64,000 bases of DNA from NCBI RefSeq assembly GCF_025947285.1, contig NZ_CP110008.1, forward strand, positions 1,441,001 to 1,505,000, in the 5' to 3' direction. The translations under genes were made by a program, and so were the position numbers. Positions 38,257-45,432 of this stretch are shown here, piece after piece (within the stretch, counting starts at the first letter, position 1; every line of letters starts with the position of its first letter). This DNA is from Flavobacterium sp. N2820 (lineage in GTDB: Bacteria; Bacteroidota; Bacteroidia; Flavobacteriales; Flavobacteriaceae). The notes under the pieces were generated by a model that ran no database searches, was not told the origin of the DNA, and saw only the letters and a list, made by a program, of their open reading frames with translations.

Positions 38257-40143
38257 ATGTCTGAAGCCTTATTATTACTTCAAAAATATTGGAAACACGA
38301 AACCTTTAGAACACCACAAGAGGAAATTATTCAGTCGGTTTTAGACGGAAATGACACCTTTGCTTTATTGCCAACCGGTGGTGGAAAATCAGTTTGTTTT
38401 CAAATTCCAGCATTACTTTTAAACGGAATTTGCTTAGTGGTTTCGCCTTTGATTGCCTTGATGAAAGACCAAGTACAAAACTTACAAAGCCGAAACATTA
38501 AAGCAATTGCCTTAACGGGTGGCGTTTCGCAAGATGAAGTAATTGATATTTTAGACAATTGCCAATTTGGAAATTACAAATTTTTATACCTTTCTCCCGA
38601 ACGTTTACAACACGATTGGATTGTAGAACGTTTAAAGCAATTGCCTATAAATCTCATCGCAATCGATGAAGCACACTGCGTAAGTCAATGGGGACATGAC
38701 TTTAGACCAGCTTATTTGAAAATTTCGGAATTAAAAACAGCCTTTCCAAAAACACCTTTTTTAGCTTTAACAGCCACGGCAACCAAGCGTGTTCAAGAAG
38801 ATATTTGCAAAAATTTAGCCTTAGAAAATCCGCAATTTTTCACCAAATCATTTACCCGAGAAAATTTAGCCTATCATGTTATTAAAACAGAAGATAAGTT
38901 ATTTAAAATACAACAGATTCTGACCAAAAATCCGCAATCCTCGATTATCTATGTGCGTAATCGTAAATCGTGTATTGAAACTTCGCAACAGTTAAATCAA
39001 TTGGGATTTTCGACTACATTTTACCACGGTGGTTTACCTGCTAAAGAGAAAGAAAAAAACATGCAATCTTGGCTAGAGAATAAATCCCAAGTGATAGTTG
39101 CTACGAATGCATTTGGAATGGGAATTGACAAATCTGATGTAAAAACGGTCATCCATATTCAACTGCCTGAAAACATCGAAAATTATTACCAAGAAGCCGG
39201 AAGAGCGGGAAGAAATGGCGAAAAAGCATTTGGAATTATTTTGACCAATTCTGGCGATATCGACTTTACAAAAAGGCAATTTCTTGATGTGTTGCCCGAT
39301 AAAAAATTTGTACGAGATGTGTATGTAAAACTAAATAATTATTTCAGAATTGCTTATGGAGAAGGCTTTAACGAAAGTTTCGCTTTCAATTTAAACCAAT
39401 TCTGTTCGCATTATAATTTTCCGATTTTAAAGGCCTTTAATAGTTTACAATTTTTAGACCGACAAGGCATTTTGACTTTTCAGAGTGAATCTTCAGAAAA
39501 AATTAGTTTGCAATTCATCATACCGAGCAAAGAAGTAATTCGTTACATCAGTTTGCATCCGCATGACGAACCCATTATTACCACTATTTTAAGAACTTAC
39601 TCCGGAATTTTTGATGTAGAAACAACGATCAATCCGCATTTAGTTGCCAAAAAGTCAAATACAACTGAAGCAGCGGTTGAAAAAGTGATTGATCAATTAG
39701 CCGAAAGTCAATGTATTATTCTTCATGCAAAAAACAATGATAGTTCGATTACTTTTAATGAAGTTCGCGAAGACGATTTAACCATTAATCGTGTGGCTAA
39801 ATTTTTAGCACATCAAAACCAGTTGAAACAAGACCAGTTTCAAAGCGTAATTGATTATATTTCGAATGAAGACAGTTGTAAAAATAAACTGCTTCTCGCC
39901 TACTTTGAAGAGATTACTGAAGAAGATTGTGGCATTTGTTCGTATTGTTTTTCCAAAAAAAAGAGCAATCCGAAAGAAAATACCGAATTAATTCTTCAAT
40001 TGTTACAAAAAGACAACTTATCATCCCGAGAAATTGAAAATTCGTTACAAATTTCTCCCGAAGCCACTATCTTTGCATTGCAATTGTTATTAGAACACCA
40101 TAAAATTGCAATCAATTCATACAATCAATATTACTTATTATAA
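38257..40143 (+). CDS. recQ: RecQ-type ATP-dependent DNA helicase
   Basis: 628 residues. SF2 motifs: Walker A LLPTGGGKSVCFQIP, AIDEAHCVSQWGHDFRP, TATATKRVQEDI, FGMGIDKSDVKTVIH and QEAGRAGRNGE. The zinc-binding region has cysteines in CKNKLLLAYFEE and CGICSYC, followed by a winged-helix or HRDC-like end. It unwinds DNA 3'-5' in RecF-type repair. It overlaps fmt by 1 nt. Confidence 0.93.
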   Translation: MSEALLLLQKYWKHETFRTPQEEIIQSVLDGNDTFALLPTGGGKSVCFQIPALLLNGICLVVSPLIALMKDQVQNLQSRNIKAIALTGGVSQDEVIDILDNCQFGNYKFLYLSPERLQHDWIVERLKQLPINLIAIDEAHCVSQWGHDFRPAYLKISELKTAFPKTPFLALTATATKRVQEDICKNLALENPQFFTKSFTRENLAYHVIKTEDKLFKIQQILTKNPQSSIIYVRNRKSCIETSQQLNQLGFSTTFYHGGLPAKEKEKNMQSWLENKSQVIVATNAFGMGIDKSDVKTVIHIQLPENIENYYQEAGRAGRNGEKAFGIILTNSGDIDFTKRQFLDVLPDKKFVRDVYVKLNNYFRIAYGEGFNESFAFNLNQFCSHYNFPILKAFNSLQFLDRQGILTFQSESSEKISLQFIIPSKEVIRYISLHPHDEPIITTILRTYSGIFDVETTINPHLVAKKSNTTEAAVEKVIDQLAESQCIILHAKNNDSSITFNEVREDDLTINRVAKFLAHQNQLKQDQFQSVIDYISNEDSCKNKLLLAYFEEITEEDCGICSYCFSKKKSNPKENTELILQLLQKDNLSSREIENSLQISPEATIFALQLLLEHHKIAINSYNQYYLL

Positions 40144-41090
40144 TGGAAAAACTTCGCATTGTATTCATGGGAACACCCGACTTTGCTGTGGGAATTTTGG
40201 ATACTATTTATCAAAATAATTATGAAATTGTTGGGGTAATTACCGCTCCAGACAAACCTGCGGGTCGTGGTCAAAAAGTAAGCACAAGTGCGGTTAAAGA
40301 CTATGCCGTATCTAAAAACTTACGTTTATTGCAACCTACCAACTTAAAATCGGAAGATTTTTTAGCTGAATTAAAAAGTTTGAATGCCAATTTACATGTG
40401 GTAGTGGCGTTTAGAATGTTGCCCGAAGTGGTGTGGAAAATGCCAAAATTAGGCACGTTCAACTTGCACGCTTCTTTGTTACCAGAATATCGTGGTGCTG
40501 CACCTATTAATTGGGCAATTATTAATGGAGAAAAGAAAACAGGTGTGACTACTTTTTTTATTGATGATAAAATTGATACCGGTGCAATGATTTTGAGCAA
40601 GGAAACTACCATTGGCGCAAATGAATCAGCTGGAGAATTACACGATAGATTAATGCAATTAGGAAGTGAAGCCGTAATTGAAACACTACATTTAATTGAG
40701 GAAGGAAAAGCGACCACTACACTTCAAACAGAAAATCCTGAAGTAAAAACAGCTTACAAATTAAATAAGGACAACTGCAAAATAGATTGGACCCAATCAG
40801 GAAAAACGATTTTTAACTTAATTAGAGGTTTATCACCTTATCCAGCGGCTTGGACCTATATAAAAGATGGTGAAAACGAATGGAATGTAAAAATATATGC
40901 CGCATCGTTTGAAGAAAAAGAACAAACTAATGCAATTGGAAGCGTTACAACCACCAAAAAAGAGATCTTCATTGCAACAAAAGACGGCGTTTTAAAAATA
41001 ACCAGTTTACAATTTCCAGGAAAGAAAAGAATGCAAGCCCATGAATTGTTAAACGGAATATCGTTTTCTGAAAAAGCAATAGCGCTGTAA
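40143..41090 (+). CDS. fmt: Methionyl-tRNA formyltransferase
   Basis: 315 residues. Catalytic and binding motifs: IVFMGTPDFAVGIL, TAPDKPAGRGQKV, TFNLHASLLPEYRGAAPINWAI (catalytic Asn-His), and DTGAMILSK. The C-terminal OB-like domain binds initiator tRNA. It formylates Met-tRNAfMet for translation initiation. It is translationally coupled to recQ. Confidence 0.97.
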   Translation: MEKLRIVFMGTPDFAVGILDTIYQNNYEIVGVITAPDKPAGRGQKVSTSAVKDYAVSKNLRLLQPTNLKSEDFLAELKSLNANLHVVVAFRMLPEVVWKMPKLGTFNLHASLLPEYRGAAPINWAIINGEKKTGVTTFFIDDKIDTGAMILSKETTIGANESAGELHDRLMQLGSEAVIETLHLIEEGKATTTLQTENPEVKTAYKLNKDNCKIDWTQSGKTIFNLIRGLSPYPAAWTYIKDGENEWNVKIYAASFEEKEQTNAIGSVTTTKKEIFIATKDGVLKITSLQFPGKKRMQAHELLNGISFSEKAIAL

Positions 41091-41194
41091 GCCCTGAAAA
41101 TGCTATATTTGGGCTAAAAATTCAAAAAAACAAACAATGTTATTAACATTTAGTCTATTTTATCAACATTTTAGTCGAAAAATTAGCCAAATGC

Positions 41195-41224
41195 TTGCAC
41201 AGCTCAATTATACCGCTAAATTTG
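41195..41224 (+). promoter_or_regulatory. Promoter of the HU gene
   Basis: TTG at 41195-41197, 19 bp, then TAAATTTG at 41217-41224; close to the Bacteroidetes consensus and about 43 bp before the start codon. Confidence 0.7.
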
Positions 41225-41266
41225 CTATAAATAATTAAGTTTAACCAATTATAAATAACTTTAATC

Positions 41267-41545
41267 ATGAACAAATCAGAATTAATCGATGCAATGGCAG
41301 CTTCTGCTGGTATTACAAAAGCAGCTGCTAAATTAGCTTTAGAATCATTTTTAAGCAATGTTGAAGGAACTTTAAACAAAGGTGGAAGAGTATCTTTAGT
41401 AGGTTTCGGATCTTGGTCAGTATCTTCAAGAGCTGCAAGAGATGGTAGAAATCCACAAACTGGTAAAACTATCAAAATTGCTGCTAAAAATGTAGTAAAA
41501 TTTAAAGCTGGTGCTGAATTAGAAGGAGCAGTAAACAAAAAATAA
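41267..41545 (+). CDS. HU family DNA-binding protein
   Basis: 92 residues. MNKSELIDAMAASAGITKAAAKLALESFL and GFGSWSVSSRAARDGRNPQTGKTIKIAAKNVVKFKAGAEL are HU signatures, including the DNA-bending arm with RNPQTG. It bends DNA and packs the nucleoid as a dimer. Strong promoter and terminator, consistent with high expression. Confidence 0.96.
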   Translation: MNKSELIDAMAASAGITKAAAKLALESFLSNVEGTLNKGGRVSLVGFGSWSVSSRAARDGRNPQTGKTIKIAAKNVVKFKAGAELEGAVNKK

Positions 41546-41568
41546 TTTTTTGATTTATACAGTATAAG

Positions 41569-41590
41569 AATCCCGATAAATTCGGGATTT
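41569..41590 (+). terminator. Terminator after HU
   Basis: Stem AATCCCGA with complement TCGGGATT around a short loop, then T7. Confidence 0.85.
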
Positions 41591-41663
41591 TTTTGTTTCT
41601 AGACGATTTTATTTGATTTTGTAAACTTTTTTTGATAACTTTAGATATTAAACTTACAGAAAT

Positions 41664-42224
41664 ATGATATCAACTTTACCCAAAAAAGGTCATTTGCTCA
41701 TTGCAGAGCCTTCTACTTTAGGCGATGTTTCATTCAATCGCTCTGTGGTTTTATTGGCAGAACATAATGACGAAGGTTCTATTGGTTTTATTTTAAACAA
41801 ACCTTTGAATTATACTATTAATGATTTGCTGCCAGAAATTGAAGCTTCTTTTAAAATATACAATGGCGGTCCTGTAGAGCAAGACAATTTGTATTTTATT
41901 CACAACATTCCGGAAATTATTCCGAATAGTGTTGAAATTTCGAATGGAATATATTGGGGCGGTGATTTTGAAACCACAAAGCACCTGATTAATACAGGAG
42001 AGATCAACAAGAACAATATTCGTTTTTTCTTAGGATATAGTGGTTGGAGCGTAAATCAACTGGAAATGGAACTGCAAGAAAACGCATGGATTGTAAGTGA
42101 AAATTCTTTAAAAAAGAAATTACTCTCCAAATCAAGCAACCAATTTTGGAAAGAAAAAATCATTGAACAAGGAGGCGAATACGTCCTGTTTTCTAATGCG
42201 CCTGAAAATCCATTGCTTAACTAA
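41664..42224 (+). CDS. YqgE/AlgH family protein (UPF0301)
   Basis: 186 residues. GHLLIAEPSTLGDVSFNRSVVLLAEHNDEGSIGFILNKPLN is the family signature, followed by YNGGPVEQDNLYFIH and GYSGWSVNQLEMEL. Cytoplasmic, function unknown. Its 3' end overlaps the convergent aminotransferase gene by 8 nt. Confidence 0.92.
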   Translation: MISTLPKKGHLLIAEPSTLGDVSFNRSVVLLAEHNDEGSIGFILNKPLNYTINDLLPEIEASFKIYNGGPVEQDNLYFIHNIPEIIPNSVEISNGIYWGGDFETTKHLINTGEINKNNIRFFLGYSGWSVNQLEMELQENAWIVSENSLKKKLLSKSSNQFWKEKIIEQGGEYVLFSNAPENPLLN

Positions 42225-43056
42225 GTCTTATTTTTGCATTTAGTTTGGCTACTATTTCATTCGAAAAATTCACAGTATATTCTTTTTTTCTGTATTTCGT
42301 TATGGGCTGAATTCCTGTGATTACGTTTGTTAAAAATAGTTCATCTGCTTTTTGTAAATCAAAGGGTGAAATTGACGTTTCTTTTACCTCAATTCCTTCC
42401 ATTTTATTTAGAATTTCAATTACTTGTTTGCGCATAATTCCGTTTAAACAACCATCAGAAATTGGTGGTGTAACAACTGAATTGCCCATTTTCATAAACA
42501 AATTACTTTGCAAAGCTTCTACAATATTTTTTTCATCGTTTAAAACCAAGCAATTATCATAATCATTTTCTTTGGCAAAAATACTTCCTGTAATTTGAAG
42601 CATTTTGTTATTTGTTTTTAAAGTCGAAAGCAATTGTTTTGGAATAAAGAAATCTTTGTACAATTCGACTTCATAATTGGATTTTTCAATCGTATAAACA
42701 GAATTTTCGGAAGGAATTGCAACAATGATAAATTCAATTTCATTGCTAATTGGTGTGTAAAATCCGTCAGATTTTCTAAAAATAGAAAAACGAACTCTAA
42801 ACGAATTTGCTTTTTCAAGAGAATTTGTCAGTTTTAAAATCTGTTCTTCGAAGAATTCCATGGTGAAATTCATTGGGATTTCCATGCGACAAATACGCAT
42901 TGAGGCCATCAATCTAAAGTAGTGATCTTCCAAGAACAAAACCTTGTTATCTAACACTTTAATAGTTTCAAAAACGGCATCACCGTACAAAAAACCTCTA
43001 TTTGATTCTACTGTACAATTGCTATTTTCCTGAATGTTTCCGTTGTAATTTACCAT
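42217..43056 (-). CDS. Class IV PLP-dependent aminotransferase
   Basis: 279 residues. NRGFLYGDAVFETIKV is the fold type IV opening; the PLP lysine is in LLSTLKTNNKM; SDGCLNGIMRKQVIEI is the phosphate-binding turn. This matches branched-chain aminotransferase, aminodeoxychorismate lyase or D-amino-acid transaminase types; which one cannot be decided. Its promoter and start overlap a hairpin; see 43063-43090. Confidence 0.85.
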   Translation of the reverse strand: MVNYNGNIQENSNCTVESNRGFLYGDAVFETIKVLDNKVLFLEDHYFRLMASMRICRMEIPMNFTMEFFEEQILKLTNSLEKANSFRVRFSIFRKSDGFYTPISNEIEFIIVAIPSENSVYTIEKSNYEVELYKDFFIPKQLLSTLKTNNKMLQITGSIFAKENDYDNCLVLNDEKNIVEALQSNLFMKMGNSVVTPPISDGCLNGIMRKQVIEILNKMEGIEVKETSISPFDLQKADELFLTNVITGIQPITKYRKKEYTVNFSNEIVAKLNAKIRLS

Positions 43057-43062
43057 AAAAAA

Positions 43063-43090
43063 TCCCGATTAAAAATCGGGACAAATATAC
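43063..43090 (-). promoter_or_regulatory. Overlapping terminator hairpin and promoter
   Basis: On the minus strand TATATTTG (complement of 43082-43089) runs into a hairpin TCCCGATTTTTAATCGGGA with a T run that ends at the start codon of the aminotransferase. The hairpin can be the terminator for the START-domain gene, while the -7 box would start transcription within it. Confidence 0.55.
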
Positions 43091-43107
43091 TCTTTATAAT
43101 TTGTTTT

Positions 43108-43500
43108 TTAAACAGAACCTAAGACATGTTTTAAGTCGGAAATTTGATTTTCCCAAAGTAATTTTGATTCGTCTAATTCGTCTTCATGAGCAAAATCAGA
43201 AATTACAATCGAAACATCTTTTGTGATTTCGTCTTCCATAATTTTTAGTTCAAAAAAGTAGTCGGTTTCAGAATCGTCATCGTTCAACCATCTGAATTTG
43301 ATTCGCTCGCCCGATTTTTTAGACGCTAATTTTGCTTTTTCTTCGGAATCATCCCAAATAAAAGTAAAAAATTCTCCTCTAGAATTAACATTATCGGCAA
43401 ACCACTCCGAAAGACCAGATGGAGTTGATATATATTGATACAATAATTGTGGAGAAGACTGAATTGGAAACTCTAATTCGTATTTTACTTTTGTACTCAT
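43108..43500 (-). CDS. START-like/SRPBCC domain protein
   Basis: 130 residues. KYELEFPIQSSPQLLYQYISTPSGLSEWFADNVN is the AHSA1/START-like opening; EDSETDYFFELKIMEDEITKDVSIVISDFA completes the sheet. A single hydrophobic cavity fold with no catalytic residues visible. It probably binds a small hydrophobic ligand. In Flavobacteria a START-like protein sits here beside the class IV aminotransferase. Confidence 0.85.
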   Translation of the reverse strand: MSTKVKYELEFPIQSSPQLLYQYISTPSGLSEWFADNVNSRGEFFTFIWDDSEEKAKLASKKSGERIKFRWLNDDDSETDYFFELKIMEDEITKDVSIVISDFAHEDELDESKLLWENQISDLKHVLGSV

Positions 43501-43594
43501 TTTGTAATTTTTAAGTTTGGAAATATATAGAGAATAAATTGAAAATACAAAAAAAGATTTTATTTATTTTTTAGAAAATAATTGTAAAATAATA

Positions 43595-43625
43595 TTTGCA
43601 AACAACAGAATTAGTTTTATATTTG
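43595..43625 (+). promoter_or_regulatory. Promoter of the tRNA gene
   Basis: TTTG (43595-43598), 19 bp, TATATTTG (43618-43625): an exact Bacteroidetes consensus. Transcription should begin about 30 nt before the tRNA. Confidence 0.8.
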
Positions 43626-43660
43626 CACCCGCATTCGGTAAGGATGTCTGCAGTATATTT

Positions 43661-43734
43661 GGCGAGGTAGCTCAGTTGGTTAGAGCGCAGGATTCATAAC
43701 CCTGAGGTCACGGGTTCAACTCCCGTCCTCGCTA
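43661..43734 (+). tRNA. tRNA with anticodon CAU (Met)
   Basis: 74 nt starting GGCGAGGTAGCTCAGTTGGT. The acceptor stem pairs GGCGAGG with CCTCGCT (first pair G-T), the T arm has GGGTTCAACTCCC, and the anticodon loop is TTCATAA. The CCA is not encoded. Elongator Met is the best fit, but a CAU tRNA could also be the lysidine-modified Ile2 type. An integrated element begins at its 3' end. Confidence 0.93.
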
Positions 43735-43757
43735 CTGGTTAAAAACATAGATTTTAT

Positions 43758-43790
43758 GCGGTTTTAGAGTAATTTAAAACCGCTTTTTTT
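43758..43790 (+). terminator. Hairpin and T run immediately before the integrase start
   Basis: Stem GCGGTTTTA (43758-43766) with TAAAACCGC (43775-43783), then T7 and the ATG of the integrase at 43791. It probably ends the tRNA transcript. No promoter box fits between the hairpin and the ATG. Confidence 0.75.
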
Positions 43791-45008
43791 ATGTCATTGA
43801 GTAAGCAATTATTGCAAAACGCATACGATAACGCATACGATTTAAAGATTATGAAGAATTATTCTGATCCAAAAATTTATGATGCTGGCGGCAGCTTAAC
43901 GAAAAGATGGTACGTGTATTACTCTTTTAGAAATCCTATTACAAAAAAATTAGTTCGCCAAACTCCTATATATGGCGGCATTAATAAACTTAAAAATTTA
44001 TCGGAACGAAAAAAAGCTGCTAAAAACTTATGCTGGGCGGTGCAACGTCATTTAGACGGTGGTTTTAATCCTTATCTTGCTTCAAAATTTGATAGTATTG
44101 ATGTGAAATATACCATTAAAGATGCTTTTGATTACGCTTTACGTAAAAAAAATACCGTTCTTTCTGAAAATAGTTACAGCGATTTTAGAATTAGATCTAC
44201 AAAATTTAAAAAATGGTTGATTGAAAACGGAATTGATGAATTACAAACTATTGAAACGATTACCAAAAAAGTAGTTACAATTTACCTGAATGAAATTGCT
44301 GAAGCAACGTCTGCCCGAAATAGAAACAATACGCGTTCTAATTTGTCAATGCTTTTTAAAGTATTAGAAGACGACGAAATTATAACGGATAATTTTGTGA
44401 ATGATATTGCAGTTTTAAAATCTACACCCGAACGCAATAAAAGTTATACCACTACGCAAGAAAAAAACATTGAAAAGATTATTGAGAGCGAGCCTATTTT
44501 ATCGGTATTTATAAAATTGATTTCTTACAACTTTTTGCGCCCTATTGAGGTTTGTCGTTTACAAGTAAAGGATATTGATGTAGTTGATAAAAAGATTTAC
44601 ATACGTGCCAAAAACCAACCTGTGAAAACTAAAATAATTCCGGATATTATGATTAAGGAATTACCCGAACTTTCACACCTGGACCCGAATAGCTTTTTTA
44701 TTACACCTAATGGTTTTGGAATGGAGTGGAATGCTACAGAAACAACCCGAAGAAATGCTATTTCGGATATATTTAGAAAACGTTTTAAAATTCCCCTAAA
44801 ATTAGGCAAAGAATATGGGTTATATAGCTTTAGACACACTTACATAACCAAATTATACAATGAATTGGTTAAAAACTCAACACCATTTGAAGCAAAAAGT
44901 AAATTGATGTTGATTACGGGCCACACTACAATGACCGCTTTAGATAAATACTTACGTGATATTGATGCGGTGCTTCCAGATGATTACTCTAACTTAATTA
45001 AAAAGTAA
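43791..45008 (+). CDS. Tyrosine recombinase (phage integrase)
   Basis: 405 residues. A SAM-like DNA-binding domain (about 105-205) is followed by the catalytic domain (about 215-400). Visible residues are Arg in LRPIEVCRLQVKD, SFRHTYITKLY, GHTTMTALDKYL with the Tyr nucleophile. The usual HxxR motif reads YSFRH, a variant common in Bacteroidetes integrases. It catalyses insertion at the tRNA. The start could be at 43791 or at an internal Met at 43848 (MKNYSDPK), the latter leaving room for a leader after the hairpin. Confidence 0.93.
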   Translation: MSLSKQLLQNAYDNAYDLKIMKNYSDPKIYDAGGSLTKRWYVYYSFRNPITKKLVRQTPIYGGINKLKNLSERKKAAKNLCWAVQRHLDGGFNPYLASKFDSIDVKYTIKDAFDYALRKKNTVLSENSYSDFRIRSTKFKKWLIENGIDELQTIETITKKVVTIYLNEIAEATSARNRNNTRSNLSMLFKVLEDDEIITDNFVNDIAVLKSTPERNKSYTTTQEKNIEKIIESEPILSVFIKLISYNFLRPIEVCRLQVKDIDVVDKKIYIRAKNQPVKTKIIPDIMIKELPELSHLDPNSFFITPNGFGMEWNATETTRRNAISDIFRKRFKIPLKLGKEYGLYSFRHTYITKLYNELVKNSTPFEAKSKLMLITGHTTMTALDKYLRDIDAVLPDDYSNLIKK

Positions 45009-45026
45009 ACCTATAAGTTTACTTTT
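45001..45026 (+). terminator. Terminator overlapping the integrase stop codon
   Basis: Stem AAAAGTAAAC with GTTTACTTTT around CTATAA; the stop codon lies in the first arm. Confidence 0.75.
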
Positions 45027-45058
45027 TAAAGTATCATTATTGTATAATAACAAAAAAA

Positions 45059-45080
45059 CGTGTTACAAAATTGCAACACG
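45059..45080. terminator. Hairpin between convergent integrase and element genes
   Basis: CGTGTT (45059-45064) pairs with AACACG (45075-45080), with a further C-G pair inside; A run before and T run after suggest a bidirectional terminator. Confidence 0.6.
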
Positions 45081-45111
45081 TTTTCAATCAACAAAAAATA
45101 ACTAACAAAAT

Positions 45112-45222
45112 CTATTTCTTTTTAGCGGTCTTACGTTTTTTTGCTAACGTTCCGTTTTTTGCAGCTATTGCGAATTTTTTACGTGCTGCTAATTGTTTTG
45201 CGGTTGGTTTTTTTGCACTCAT
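45112..45222 (-). CDS. 36-residue highly basic peptide
   Basis: Starts MSAKKPTAKQLAARKKF and continues to a KKRKTAKKK end; more than a third of residues are Lys or Arg, and no acidic residue is present. Alanine- and lysine-rich like histone tails. It probably binds or condenses DNA, perhaps in the virion. The leader has a variant AACCATTTAAAC 10 nt upstream. Last gene before the integrase terminator. Confidence 0.75.
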   Translation of the reverse strand: MSAKKPTAKQLAARKKFAIAAKNGTLAKKRKTAKKK

Positions 45223-45246
45223 GGTATCTAATGTTTAAATGGTTAC

Positions 45247-45429
45247 TTAAATATCTGAAAAAATGTAATTTTCCCAGTTTTGAATTATTTTAAAATTGAA
45301 TCGTTTACACGTAATTAACCAGTAAACAAATTCAAACGGACAAATTATTATAGTTACAAGCGTATAAAAAACTGCATTGATAAAAAACCATAGTAGCCAA
45401 AATATAATTTTAAAAATTAGTAGTTTCAT
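45247..45429 (-). CDS. Small membrane protein
   Basis: 60 residues with two hydrophobic segments (IFKIIFWLLWFFINAVFYTLVTIIICPF). Starts 3 nt after the large ATPase gene, as is usual in this cluster. Function unknown; perhaps a virion membrane or lysis-related protein. Confidence 0.6.
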   Translation of the reverse strand: MKLLIFKIIFWLLWFFINAVFYTLVTIIICPFEFVYWLITCKRFNFKIIQNWENYIFSDI

Positions 45430-45432
45430 GGC

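Noticed and set aside
45247..45429. Named holin for the 60-residue membrane protein
   Set aside because: It has two hydrophobic segments but is far from the other lysis genes; no evidence beyond size.
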